NCBI RefSeq assembly: GCF_021261315.1
Contig: NZ_JAJSAX010000001.1
Coordinates: 1-64,000, forward strand
Source: Epilithonimonas sp. JDS
GTDB lineage: Bacteria > Bacteroidota > Bacteroidia > Flavobacteriales > Weeksellaceae
DNA length: 64,000 nucleotides
Reading direction: 5' to 3'
Positions 53,744 to 62,016 of this stretch are shown here, piece by piece. Position numbers and translations under genes: made by a program. The notes under the pieces were generated by a model. It was not told where the DNA came from, did not search any database, and worked only from the letters and a program-made list of their open reading frames with translations. Every line of letters begins with the position of its first letter. The stretch's first letter is position 1.

Positions 53744-53813
53744 ATCTGTTTTTCAAAATATTTTTATGATAGTTGATATCATAAGAATCACTTATTAATA
53801 ATAATTATTTTTT

Positions 53814-56800
53814 ATGAAAAAAATAAATTTACTTTATGTAATAACATTCCTGCTTTTGGGTAATGGAATGTTATTTTCTCAGGCCGCTGATCGATTGTAT
53901 CTTTCAACAGCTAGTACAGGTAGAATCTATGACATTACGGCTTTATCTGCAACGCCAACAACTGCCATCGCTCTACCTACACCGCTTACGACTCCCAATT
54001 TTAGTGGAGCACCAACCAATGCGAGTAATCTCTCGGTTGGTTATGATGTGGTAGGTGGAAATCCTAATACAATTGTATTTCTTCAATCTAATAATACCAC
54101 AAACGCCACTATCTATAAAAATGGTACTGCAATATCGACTACAATGCCGAATTTTCAAATTGGAGGTATTGCAACTAACAACGTTCCAGGACCATATTTT
54201 GGTAATGTGTACGGTTTCCAATCTGACACCAAGACGCTATACCCAATATTACCTACAGGAGGAGCCGCAATTAATATTACCAGTACGGATACCGATTGGA
54301 ACAACGGAACTACTTTTGGAACGGATACTTTCTTTGATTACCAGAATAATATTTACATGTTTGTAAATAATGGAACAAACAGATATCTTTTCAAAATATC
54401 CATCGCAACCGGGGTTGCAGTGAAAGCTTTTCCTGTTGCAATCAGCGGAGATGCGAATCAAACCAATTTACCGACAACTCAGGGAATCCAGGGGATGGCT
54501 TACTTACAAGGGTATGTTTACATAGCGAGTGTACTCCAGGCAAATAACAATATCCAGATCCGTAGAATCAACATGTTTGACGGAACTTCTACCAGAGTTG
54601 CCACATACACAAGTGGATCTTATTCCAATCTGGACTTAGGGACCGTACCATATTACGTTCCGTTTCAGTTTACTTGTGGTGCAATTTCACAAACTTCTAA
54701 TGTACCATTTGTTGCGGGCGTAGCCAGTGGAAATGCTACAGGAACCGGGACTAATCAGAAATTCATTACCATTCCTATTAGTAATGTCTATGAGGACGGA
54801 AATTATATCATTAATGTTACAGGGACAGATTTTACGAATCCATCATATTCTGCTGCGGTTACGAGAACGACCACTTCTATACAAGTCCCTTTAATTTATA
54901 ATGGAACTGGTGCTGCCGGACTAAGAACGCTTACAGTCAACCTTAATGGAAGTTCTACAGCTTGTTCTGTGAATGTACTAGTCGATGGTGATACGGATAG
55001 TGATGGAATCGGAAATTCCCAGGATATGGATGATGACAATGATGGTATTCTCGACACAGTAGAAGATGCCTGCGAAACAGAGGGAACTCCTGTGTACAGC
55101 AATACCTTCACAACTGGAGCAAGAACGACAGATGCCAATGTACTTAATCATACTTATGCAGCAACCGGAAGTATTGCAGATGGCAGCTATGCAGTGATAA
55201 CATCATCTGCGGCAACAGACACGTACAGTCAGACCGATCTTACAGGAGGTTTAGATGCGGGTAATCCTGTAATAACTGCAGGCTCTACAACCGGACGTTA
55301 TCTTATGATCAATGTGGGTGCAAATCTATTGTACCAGCCCATTTACAGAGTTTCTGGTTTGACCGTAACACCGGGCACGAGATATCGTTTCAGGATCGAT
55401 ATGGCTGGATTGGCAAATGGTACCGCGGACATTCCTAACTTACAAATTACGATTAAAGACACGAATGGAAATGTACTTGCCTATTCAGGCTCACCAGGTT
55501 TGGGAATGGCAAATGATGATGTTTGGAGAAGATTATCTCTAAATTTTGTTGCCACAACACCAGGTGTCGTACTAGAAATTGTGAATTATCAAGCTAGTGG
55601 GACTGCAGGTAATGATATTGGAATTGATAACATTGTACTGGCACCACTTAATATATGTGATGCTGATGGAGATGGAATTCCAAACTCTCAGGATTTTGAT
55701 TCTGATAATGACGGCTGTTTTGATGCAATTGAAGGTAGTGAAAACGTACTATCCAGCCAATTGAATGCTAATGGCAGTATCAATACAGCGACAACAGGTG
55801 GTTTAGGATCAACTGCGGGTGTTAATTTCGGAGTTCCAAATTTGGTAAATGCCGGCGGAGCTGCTGATACTGGAAACAATGTTGGACAAGGTATTGGAGT
55901 TTCACAAGATGCTATAAAGAATGATTGTCTTGATGCTGACAGCGATGGTATTCCTAACTGGCAAGATTTGGATTCTGACAATGATGGTATTCTGGATATT
56001 TTCGAATGTCCTGATGCTTTTGTAAGTGTAAACTACAGTTCTACCGATGGAACAGTTACTAATTTTTCTGCTCCTGCAGCTGATTTAGGATTTATCTTCG
56101 ATGTTTATACATTGGATAATTCATTCAATTTAAATATCAATGGTGTAAACCTTGCTACCAGCAGATTGGAATTCCAACCGGACCAGGGTGATAATATCAG
56201 ATTCTTGGACGGCGCAACATACGGAGGCGGAGTTGTTCCTCAAATTTACTCTATGACAGGAACTGCCGCTAATCCATTGGTAAGAATCATCATTCATAAA
56301 AATGGATCTGTAAACATTTATGGTAGTAAAACCGGAGGTGGACCATTGTTCCCACTTCAGCTTTATAATGGAAATGTTTTTAATAATATTACTTGGAATC
56401 AAAGTGGACCTAACTCAATTGTACTGACTCAGCTTGTTGTCGGACCAACCTATATAACAGGAAGAGGGCAAGGAATCAAGAATGGTAATTGTGATCCTGA
56501 CGGCGATGGAATATCCAATCAATATGATGTAGACAGTGATGGTGATGGTTGTGCAGATGCTTTGGAAGGTTCCGAAGCTGTAAAAATTGATCAGATTCAT
56601 TCTCTCAGCCTTCCTAATACTGATGCTAATTATGCTTACAGAGGTCAGATCAAAGTTTTAGCAAACGGTATTACAGCTGGTACACCTTCTCAGGTTGTGA
56701 GTAGAATTCCTGGTGCAAACGGTGTTCCGGAATTACTGAATTACTCTATTATGAATACTTCTGGAATTGCTGGCGTTGTTGATAATACCGATGGTACTTC

Positions 56801-57170
56801 TGATGTAGGCCAGGCCATTGGCGATTCTCAGGCTGCAGCGGTCAACTCTTGTCTGTGCTATAAACCAAGTATTACTGCGGGAACTGTACTTGACACAAAC
56901 CAAGGTATCACCTCTCTGCAAAGAGCCGGAGCAGTTGGAAGCAACTGGCCAATGGTAAGAAAAGGTGCCTGGACGGCTCTTGAAGCTAAAACAAAAGGTT
57001 TCGTTCCAAACAGATTGACGACGGCTCAGATTACTGCTATTCCAGCAGCGAGTTTGATAGAAGGAATGATGGTTTACAACACGACATTAGACTGTCTTCA
57101 GATCAATACTGACGGTACAGCAGCCGGATGGAAATGTTTCACCACCCAAACTTGTACTGATGTTAACTAA
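53814..57170 (+). CDS. Large surface protein with thrombospondin-type-3 repeats
   Basis: 1118 residues. Signal peptide MKKINLLYVITFLLLGNGMLFSQA. Residues about 25-270 form a beta-rich N-terminal part. Four calcium-binding TSP3 blocks (DxDxDGIxNxxD/DxDxDG patterns) start near 390, 616, 707 and 894; two end in DGCxDAxEGSE, as in other Bacteroidota surface proteins. A carbohydrate-binding-like domain lies between blocks 1 and 2. The C-terminus (about 1050-1118) holds a GMMVYNTTLDCLQIN...GWKCF module. No T9SS sorting tail is visible, so the export route is unclear. Translation of the next gene probably starts 13 bp after the stop. Confidence 0.82.
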   Translation: MKKINLLYVITFLLLGNGMLFSQAADRLYLSTASTGRIYDITALSATPTTAIALPTPLTTPNFSGAPTNASNLSVGYDVVGGNPNTIVFLQSNNTTNATIYKNGTAISTTMPNFQIGGIATNNVPGPYFGNVYGFQSDTKTLYPILPTGGAAINITSTDTDWNNGTTFGTDTFFDYQNNIYMFVNNGTNRYLFKISIATGVAVKAFPVAISGDANQTNLPTTQGIQGMAYLQGYVYIASVLQANNNIQIRRINMFDGTSTRVATYTSGSYSNLDLGTVPYYVPFQFTCGAISQTSNVPFVAGVASGNATGTGTNQKFITIPISNVYEDGNYIINVTGTDFTNPSYSAAVTRTTTSIQVPLIYNGTGAAGLRTLTVNLNGSSTACSVNVLVDGDTDSDGIGNSQDMDDDNDGILDTVEDACETEGTPVYSNTFTTGARTTDANVLNHTYAATGSIADGSYAVITSSAATDTYSQTDLTGGLDAGNPVITAGSTTGRYLMINVGANLLYQPIYRVSGLTVTPGTRYRFRIDMAGLANGTADIPNLQITIKDTNGNVLAYSGSPGLGMANDDVWRRLSLNFVATTPGVVLEIVNYQASGTAGNDIGIDNIVLAPLNICDADGDGIPNSQDFDSDNDGCFDAIEGSENVLSSQLNANGSINTATTGGLGSTAGVNFGVPNLVNAGGAADTGNNVGQGIGVSQDAIKNDCLDADSDGIPNWQDLDSDNDGILDIFECPDAFVSVNYSSTDGTVTNFSAPAADLGFIFDVYTLDNSFNLNINGVNLATSRLEFQPDQGDNIRFLDGATYGGGVVPQIYSMTGTAANPLVRIIIHKNGSVNIYGSKTGGGPLFPLQLYNGNVFNNITWNQSGPNSIVLTQLVVGPTYITGRGQGIKNGNCDPDGDGISNQYDVDSDGDGCADALEGSEAVKIDQIHSLSLPNTDANYAYRGQIKVLANGITAGTPSQVVSRIPGANGVPELLNYSIMNTSGIAGVVDNTDGTSDVGQAIGDSQAAAVNSCLCYKPSITAGTVLDTNQGITSLQRAGAVGSNWPMVRKGAWTALEAKTKGFVPNRLTTAQITAIPAASLIEGMMVYNTTLDCLQINTDGTAAGWKCFTTQTCTDVN

Positions 57171-57183
57171 AAATTTGAAAACA

Positions 57184-57726
57184 ATGAAAAATATAATATT
57201 CATCTACTCAGTCTTATTTTCAATGATGATCTCTGCGCAGGTAGCTGTTGGGAAAACTGCTGTTTCTAATGCAAATGTTTCTTTGGAGTTCGGGACAGCT
57301 AACAGAGGTATGCTGTTACCCTGGGTAACAAATACGGCTGGTGTAACAGGCGTTGTAAACGGAACTATGGTTTATGATCTTTCAGATAAAAAAGTGAAGG
57401 TAAAATATGCCGCTGCATGGAGAGATCTTACTATCAATACTACCGGAACCACCGTAGATCCTGTAAGTAGTGTGGATGGCGTGGCTATTCAGAATTCCGC
57501 TACAGAATCTACAAATGCCAAATTTGCAATTGGAACTGTAACTGCAACACCGGGAATCTTGGTGCTGGAAGATACAAACAAGGCAATGGTACTACCAAAA
57601 GTAGCGAGCCCGCATCTGAACATTATCAATCCTGCACCGGGAATGATGGTTTATGACACCACGGCAAAGTTACTTGCGGTTTTCAACGGTACATCTTGGA
57701 CTTTCTGGAGAGCTCAGGTTAACTAA
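57184..57726 (+). CDS. Secreted protein with two GMMVY-type modules
   Basis: 180 residues from ATG 57184. Signal peptide (MKNIIFIYSVLFSMMISAQ), then two copies of a module of about 40 residues. The first has RGMLLPWV, then GTMVYDLSDKKVKVKY and AAWRDL; the second has KAMVLPKV, then GMMVYDTTAKLLAVFNGTSWTFW. The same module closes the preceding 1118-residue protein. I read this as a pair of interacting surface proteins. Such GMMVYDTT...NGTxW motifs recall tail-fibre or collar-like domains in Bacteroidota secreted proteins. Function unknown. Confidence 0.75.
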   Translation: MKNIIFIYSVLFSMMISAQVAVGKTAVSNANVSLEFGTANRGMLLPWVTNTAGVTGVVNGTMVYDLSDKKVKVKYAAAWRDLTINTTGTTVDPVSSVDGVAIQNSATESTNAKFAIGTVTATPGILVLEDTNKAMVLPKVASPHLNIINPAPGMMVYDTTAKLLAVFNGTSWTFWRAQVN

Positions 57727-57762
57727 AATGAATTTTTAAATTCATTACAATAACTATTTATG

Positions 57763-57795
57763 ATAGGAGAAGGCGAAATCTTTCTCCTATTTTTG
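57763..57795 (+). terminator. Terminator of the surface-protein cluster
   Basis: ATAGGAGAA (57763-57771) pairs with TTCTCCTAT (57782-57790), then TTTTTG. Confidence 0.88.
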
Positions 57796-57848
57796 TTTTA
57801 TAACAGAAGAAATATTGAATATTATAATTCGATATTTCTCGAATCTAT

Positions 57849-57856
57849 TAATTTTG
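57849..57856 (+). promoter_or_regulatory. -7 element of tsaE
   Basis: TAATTTTG matches TAnnTTTG, 12 bp before the ATG at 57869; it rules out the upstream in-frame TTG at 57815 as the start. Confidence 0.45.
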
Positions 57857-57868
57857 CAAAAAAGAAAA

Positions 57869-58276
57869 ATGAAATTCTCAATCAATACTCTTGAAGAATG
57901 GAATGACGTTGTAAAGCAGATCATTCCGGAAATCAAACATCCGATTTTATTATTAAAAGGAAATCTTGGCGCAGGGAAAACAACTTTTTCTCAGTTTCTG
58001 TTACGAGAATTAGGAAGCCAGGACGAAATATCTTCGCCAACCTACTCCATCGTAAACGAATATGACACGCCAAAAGGAAAAGTTTTCCATTTTGATTTAT
58101 ACCGCTTGAAATCCGTAGAAGAAGCCTATGATTTTGGTATTGAGGAATATCTGGACAATGGTTACTTATCAATTATCGAATGGCCCGAGATTTATATGGA
58201 CGAATTGGAAAGCTACGATTTCCACGAAATGTCCATTATCAATACAGAATTCGAAAGAGAAATCGAATTTAATTAA
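57869..58276 (+). CDS. tsaE: tRNA threonylcarbamoyladenosine biosynthesis ATPase
   Basis: 135 residues from ATG 57869. Walker A LLKGNLGAGKTTFSQFLL at about 28-44, SSPTYSIVNEYDTPKGKVFHFDLYRL and IIEWPEIYMDEL. Works with TsaB, TsaC and TsaD to make t6A37 in ANN-decoding tRNAs. Transcribed from its own -7 box; ald follows after 56 bp. Confidence 0.95.
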   Translation: MKFSINTLEEWNDVVKQIIPEIKHPILLLKGNLGAGKTTFSQFLLRELGSQDEISSPTYSIVNEYDTPKGKVFHFDLYRLKSVEEAYDFGIEEYLDNGYLSIIEWPEIYMDELESYDFHEMSIINTEFEREIEFN

Positions 58277-58332
58277 CCTTACACTAAATTGTTTTATCTT
58301 TGTTCTTTATTTTTGATTAACGATTCATTTTT

Positions 58333-59529
58333 ATGAGCAGTACATCCACCATATTTACGCCTTTTACAGAAGAAGATCTTATGCCGAAGGAAGAAAAACT
58401 TGAAGTTGTAAAAAAGGGAAAAACATTCAGCATCGGGATTCCGAAAGAAACCTGCCTGAACGAAAAAAGAACGTGCATCATTCCGGATGCGGTTCAGATT
58501 TTGGTAAATAATGGTCACAAAGTCATCATCGAAGCCGGAACTGGCTTGGGATCGCACTACACAGATTTATTATATTCCGAAGCTGGCGCTGAGATTACTG
58601 ACGATCCAAAAGTGGCATTTGCACAAGATCTGGTTTTAAAAATAAATCCACCCACAGAAGAAGAAATCGAGTACTTGAGACCGATGACTTATCTTATTTC
58701 TGCTTTACAAATCAACCTTAGAGACAAGGATTATTTCCTGAAGCTGGCTTGTAAAAAAGTCAATGCCATCGCTTTCGAATTCATAATGGATGAGTACAAG
58801 CAGTTGTCATTGGTAAGATTAATCGGCGAAATCGCAGGAAGTGTTTCCATATTATATGCATCCGAACTTTTGGCAATGTCAAACGGATTGATGCTCGGCG
58901 GAATTACCGGCGTTCGTCCAACAGAAGTTGTCATTCTAGGCGCAGGAATCGTTGGCGAGTTTGCTACAAAAGCAGCAATCGGACTTGGCGCAAGTGTCAA
59001 AGTTTTTGATAATTCGCTTTCAAAACTTCGAAGACTTCACACGATGGTGGACAGCCGCGTGCCGACATCCATTATAGATCCAAAAGAATTAACCAAATCA
59101 TTACGAAGAGCCGACGTTGTGATCGGTGCGTTGCCAAGACTTAATCTTTCACCAATCGTGACGGAAGATATGGTGATGAAAATGAAAAAAGGTAGCGTCA
59201 TCATCGATATCACCATCGATAACGGAAAAGTAATCGAAACTTCGGAATTAACGACGACTGAAAATCCTTTTGTCGTAAAGCACGGCGTCATCCACTGCGG
59301 ATTACCAAATCTGACTTCAAAAATGCCAAGAACGACAACTAAAGCGGTCAGCAATTTCTTCTTAAGTTATCTTTTAGGTTACGACGAAGAAGGCGGATTC
59401 GAAAATATGCTGATTCATAAAGCTGAGATCAAACAATCACTTTACATGTACAAAGGAAGACACACCAAACAGTTGATCTGCAACAGATTCGATCTTCCTT
59501 ATCACGATATTAATCTATTGATTTTCTAA
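58333..59529 (+). CDS. ald: Alanine dehydrogenase
   Basis: 398 residues. The Ald/PNT fold shows SIGIPKETCLNEKRTCIIPDAVQILVNNGHKVIIEAGTGLGSHYTD, NAIAFEFIMDEYKQLSLVRLIGEIAGSVSILYASELLAM and the NAD-binding GAGIVGEFATKAAIGLGASVKVFD. The N-terminal 30 residues are extra. Interconverts alanine and pyruvate plus ammonia with NADH. The family also contains transhydrogenase alpha subunits and lysine-pathway enzymes, so the call is likely rather than certain. The DUF4258-like gene follows after 9 bp. Confidence 0.88.
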   Translation: MSSTSTIFTPFTEEDLMPKEEKLEVVKKGKTFSIGIPKETCLNEKRTCIIPDAVQILVNNGHKVIIEAGTGLGSHYTDLLYSEAGAEITDDPKVAFAQDLVLKINPPTEEEIEYLRPMTYLISALQINLRDKDYFLKLACKKVNAIAFEFIMDEYKQLSLVRLIGEIAGSVSILYASELLAMSNGLMLGGITGVRPTEVVILGAGIVGEFATKAAIGLGASVKVFDNSLSKLRRLHTMVDSRVPTSIIDPKELTKSLRRADVVIGALPRLNLSPIVTEDMVMKMKKGSVIIDITIDNGKVIETSELTTTENPFVVKHGVIHCGLPNLTSKMPRTTTKAVSNFFLSYLLGYDEEGGFENMLIHKAEIKQSLYMYKGRHTKQLICNRFDLPYHDINLLIF

Positions 59530-59538
59530 GATTCGACG

Positions 59539-59910
59539 ATGTTCAAAAAGCTTAAATTCTATTCCATCGGTCTTATTCCAGGATTATTGATTGTATTTTT
59601 TATTCTAAATCAAAAAGGAACAACCTGCTCGTATTTTCCTAATGACAGGGTAATCGCCGAGACTTTGACCAAAGATTTCACTTATTCTCCAACTTTCAAA
59701 ACTGAAATGGAAACAAACAAAATCTCTGAGAAATTTCTGAAAGACAGCATCATCGCAGCAGGAAAAATTGATTTTGATAGAAGTAAAGCTCAGGCACAGC
59801 CTTGTCCACAATATCTTCTGCTCTATCCGAAAAATAATCCAAGATTCGAAGTCAATTATTCCAAGTGTAAAGAAAACGCAGAATTTACAGGATTCAAAAA
59901 AATAAAATAG
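59539..59910 (+). CDS. Hypothetical protein (possibly DUF4258-like), anchored
   Basis: 123 residues. A single N-terminal membrane helix (FYSIGLIPGLLIVFFILNQ), then a domain with CSYFPNDRVIAETLTKDF, SKAQAQPCPQYLLLYP and a C-terminal VNYSKCKENA. Three to four cysteines suggest a disulphide-bonded extracytoplasmic domain. The DUF4258 assignment is from memory and weak. Co-directional with ald (9 bp gap), a common association in this lineage. Confidence 0.7.
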   Translation: MFKKLKFYSIGLIPGLLIVFFILNQKGTTCSYFPNDRVIAETLTKDFTYSPTFKTEMETNKISEKFLKDSIIAAGKIDFDRSKAQAQPCPQYLLLYPKNNPRFEVNYSKCKENAEFTGFKKIK

Positions 59911-59973
59911 ATTTATTGATTTAATATCAATTTTAAATCTAATTTCTAAAACCTAACTTCTAACATCTATCCA

Positions 59974-60750
59974 ATGAATGGCAGAAATTTACTACTCCCG
60001 GATTATTTTCTATTTGGAGGGATTTTCGCCATTTTTCTTCTGATTGTCCTCTGTTTTTTTCTTTACGGAAAATACAAATCGACGAAGACCAAAAATCAGA
60101 TTCTCGAGGACAATTACAAAGCGATTGAAAGCAAACTGGAGAATGTCCGGTTGGAACATATCGAAACGAAGCTCAATCCTCATCTCTTCAAAAACATACT
60201 GAATTCGGTACAGTCGCACGCTTATCAGACCTACATTTCACTCGATAAATTGGCTAATATTCTGGATTACATTCTCTATGAAAGCAGCAATAAATATGTC
60301 AGTGCAAAAGCAGAACTTGAATTCGCGATGAGTCTGATTGATATTAATAAAATCAAAATCAATCCACTTTTTGACCTCAGAATTAAAACGAAGATTGATA
60401 AGGAAGATTCCATTTTTACTGAGAAAATCTTCGCCCCTTTGATTTCGGTTGATCTGATTGAGAATGCTTTTAAACATACAGATTTTCTGGCTCAGGATTC
60501 TTTTATTTCAATTAATTTAAGTCTTGAAAATCGTCAGTTCGAAATGAAAGTCAGCAACAAGATTTCCGAAAAAACACCGATGCAAAAAGAGAACAGCGGT
60601 TTCGGAAGCGGCTCTTTTGACCAGAGACTGAAAATGATTTACAAAAGCCACTACAAGCTCACGAAAAGTATCAACAACGATATTTATACCGCTCATTTAA
60701 AAATAGATCTGGGAGAATTTTATGATAAAATGCGTTATACTGGACGATGA
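59974..60750 (+). CDS. LytS-type sensor histidine kinase
   Basis: 258 residues. One N-terminal membrane helix (12-31), a short linker and the His_kinase domain with phospho-acceptor His70 in ETKLNPHLFKNILNSVQSHA. Then an ATPase part with VDLIENAFKHT (N-box) and SGFGSGSFDQRLKMIY (G-box region). No sensor domain is visible beyond the helix. The next gene, the LytTR regulator, overlaps it by 29 bp, so the pair is co-translated. The signal is unknown. Confidence 0.9.
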   Translation: MNGRNLLLPDYFLFGGIFAIFLLIVLCFFLYGKYKSTKTKNQILEDNYKAIESKLENVRLEHIETKLNPHLFKNILNSVQSHAYQTYISLDKLANILDYILYESSNKYVSAKAELEFAMSLIDINKIKINPLFDLRIKTKIDKEDSIFTEKIFAPLISVDLIENAFKHTDFLAQDSFISINLSLENRQFEMKVSNKISEKTPMQKENSGFGSGSFDQRLKMIYKSHYKLTKSINNDIYTAHLKIDLGEFYDKMRYTGR

Positions 60751-61423
60751 ACTACTGGCAATCAGCTATTTGAAATTGCTTTGTGAAGAGATTGAAGGTG
60801 TTGAAGTCGTGAAAGCGTTTAACAATCCGAAAGTTTTTCTTCAGGAAATCGACAATATCGATTGTGACCTCTGCATTCTGGACATCGAGATGCCCGGACT
60901 GAACGGACTTCAGGTTGCAGAACTCATAAAAGGAAAAAAAATCATTTTCACGACTGCTTACAAGGAATACGCTGCAGAAGCTTTTGACCTGGACGTCGTA
61001 GATTACGTGAGAAAACCTATCAAAAAAGAACGTCTGGAACAGGCTTTTGAAAAGGTTGAAAAATTCATCAGCGACCAGCAGAAAAACCATTTTTTCGAAT
61101 GGAACACCAATCTTGGGAAAACAATGATTTTTACCAACGAAATTGTTTACATCAAAACTTCTGAGATCGACAGCCGCGACAAAGATATTTTCCTGAAAAA
61201 CGGTTCCGAATTAATCCTTAAAAACCTAAGCTTCAAACATTTGTCAGAATTACTTCCTCAGAAATATTTTGTTCAGATCAACAAAAAGGAAATGGTAAAC
61301 ATCCACCACATAAAAGTTTTTTCTTCATCAGAAATCATTCTGGACAGCATTTCATCAGACGGAAATCCGCTGAAATTAATGGTAAGCGAAGTTTACCGAA
61401 GTGCGCTGACGGAAAAATTCTAA
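60722..61423 (+). CDS. LytTR-family response regulator
   Basis: 233 residues. The receiver domain (1-120) has acidic DDE at 8-10, phospho-acceptor Asp54 in LCILDIEMPGLNG and Lys in YVRKPIKKERL. The LytTR DNA-binding domain follows at about 130-233 (KTMIFTNEIVYIKTSEIDSRDKDIFLKNG, LSELLPQKYFVQINKKEMVNIHHIKVF). LytTR proteins bind direct repeats of about 9-10 bp spaced by about two helical turns; two such sites lie just downstream of this gene (61430-61460 and 61910-61940). Confidence 0.93.
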   Translation: MIKCVILDDELLAISYLKLLCEEIEGVEVVKAFNNPKVFLQEIDNIDCDLCILDIEMPGLNGLQVAELIKGKKIIFTTAYKEYAAEAFDLDVVDYVRKPIKKERLEQAFEKVEKFISDQQKNHFFEWNTNLGKTMIFTNEIVYIKTSEIDSRDKDIFLKNGSELILKNLSFKHLSELLPQKYFVQINKKEMVNIHHIKVFSSSEIILDSISSDGNPLKLMVSEVYRSALTEKF

Positions 61424-61429
61424 AATTCA

Positions 61430-61460
61430 TTTGATTACATTTTAAAGCCTTTTCATTACA
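61430..61460 (+). promoter_or_regulatory. LytTR-type direct-repeat operator 1
   Basis: TTTGATTACA (61430-61439) and TTTCATTACA (61451-61460), 11 bp between, 21 bp from start to start. It begins 6 bp after the response-regulator stop and ends 28 bp before the -7 box at 61489. Confidence 0.72.
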
Positions 61461-61488
61461 GGAGCTGATTTCGGATCTTTTCTACACT

Positions 61489-61496
61489 TACATTTG
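61489..61496 (+). promoter_or_regulatory. -7 element of the outer-membrane protein gene
   Basis: TACATTTG matches TAnnTTTG, 23 bp before ATG 61520. The expected -33 TTG is absent, as for activated promoters. Confidence 0.55.
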
Positions 61497-61519
61497 CCGG
61501 AATTTTAAAAAGATTTCGA

Positions 61520-61909
61520 ATGAAAAAGCTGATTGGTTTTGCCTTATTATTTATTTCAATATTAAATTTTGCGCAGGAAAAAGATTCAAAAGTAAATGTT
61601 TCATTTTTTGACGGAATCGCCGTTGCAGGTTATGTTGACAAAGGTGCGTTTCTAAATTTTACCGGCCCCAATGTCAATTTCGTTCATCACCAAACCAAAT
61701 TTATGCTCGGAATGCTGCCTTCTGTCAGAATCAAGGAAGATAATTCTTCAACTACAAAAAACAGCATTGTAACGCCCAATCTCGGAATGGGGATTACGGT
61801 TGCTTACAAAAAACTGGCAATCCAGATTCCACTTTATTACAATGCAAAAACCGCAACCGCAGACGGGAAATGGAAAATGGGAATCGGCGTTGGTTACCGC
61901 TTCAGGTAA
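61520..61909 (+). CDS. Small outer-membrane-type beta-barrel protein
   Basis: 129 residues. Signal peptide MKKLIGFALLFISILNFAQ. The mature part alternates beta strands (KVNVSFFDGIAVAGYVDKGAFLNFTGPNVNFVHHQT, FMLGMLPSVRIKE, TPNLGMGITVAYKKLAIQIPLYY) and ends in a typical outer-membrane strand with terminal aromatic/basic (GVGYRFR). Probably an eight-strand-or-fewer barrel or a lipid-associated barrel. It lies between two LytTR-type operators, so it is probably a target of the regulator upstream. Function unknown. Confidence 0.75.
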   Translation: MKKLIGFALLFISILNFAQEKDSKVNVSFFDGIAVAGYVDKGAFLNFTGPNVNFVHHQTKFMLGMLPSVRIKEDNSSTTKNSIVTPNLGMGITVAYKKLAIQIPLYYNAKTATADGKWKMGIGVGYRFR

Positions 61910-61940
61910 TTTGATTACATTATTTACAAATTTCATTACA
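61910..61940 (+). promoter_or_regulatory. LytTR-type direct-repeat operator 2
   Basis: TTTGATTACA (61910-61919) and TTTCATTACA (61931-61940), 11 bp between. Both half-sites are identical to operator 1. It begins right after the stop codon and ends 29 bp before a -7-like TAATATTG at 61970-61977 (one mismatch to TAnnTTTG). Confidence 0.72.
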
Positions 61941-61969
61941 TTTAAAAAACAGATTGAATTAATATTGGT

Positions 61970-61977
61970 CAAAACTT
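61970..61977 (+). promoter_or_regulatory. -7-like element of the antiporter gene
   Basis: TAATATTG differs from TAnnTTTG at one position; 39 bp before ATG 62017. No -33 TTTG is present at the usual spacing. Confidence 0.4.
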
Positions 61978-62016
61978 CTCAACTTAGCATCTCGAAATCA
62001 GGTAAAATTTAGATTA

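Noticed and set aside
53814..57170. T9SS sorting tail on the large surface protein
   Set aside because: The C-terminus has GMMVY and GWKCF blocks but no PNP, no GxYxV strand and no basic end typical of sorting domains.
57160..57183. Upstream start at 57160 overlapping the large surface-protein gene
   Set aside because: The signal peptide begins at MKNIIF (57184); residues before it are the tail of another gene read in a second frame.
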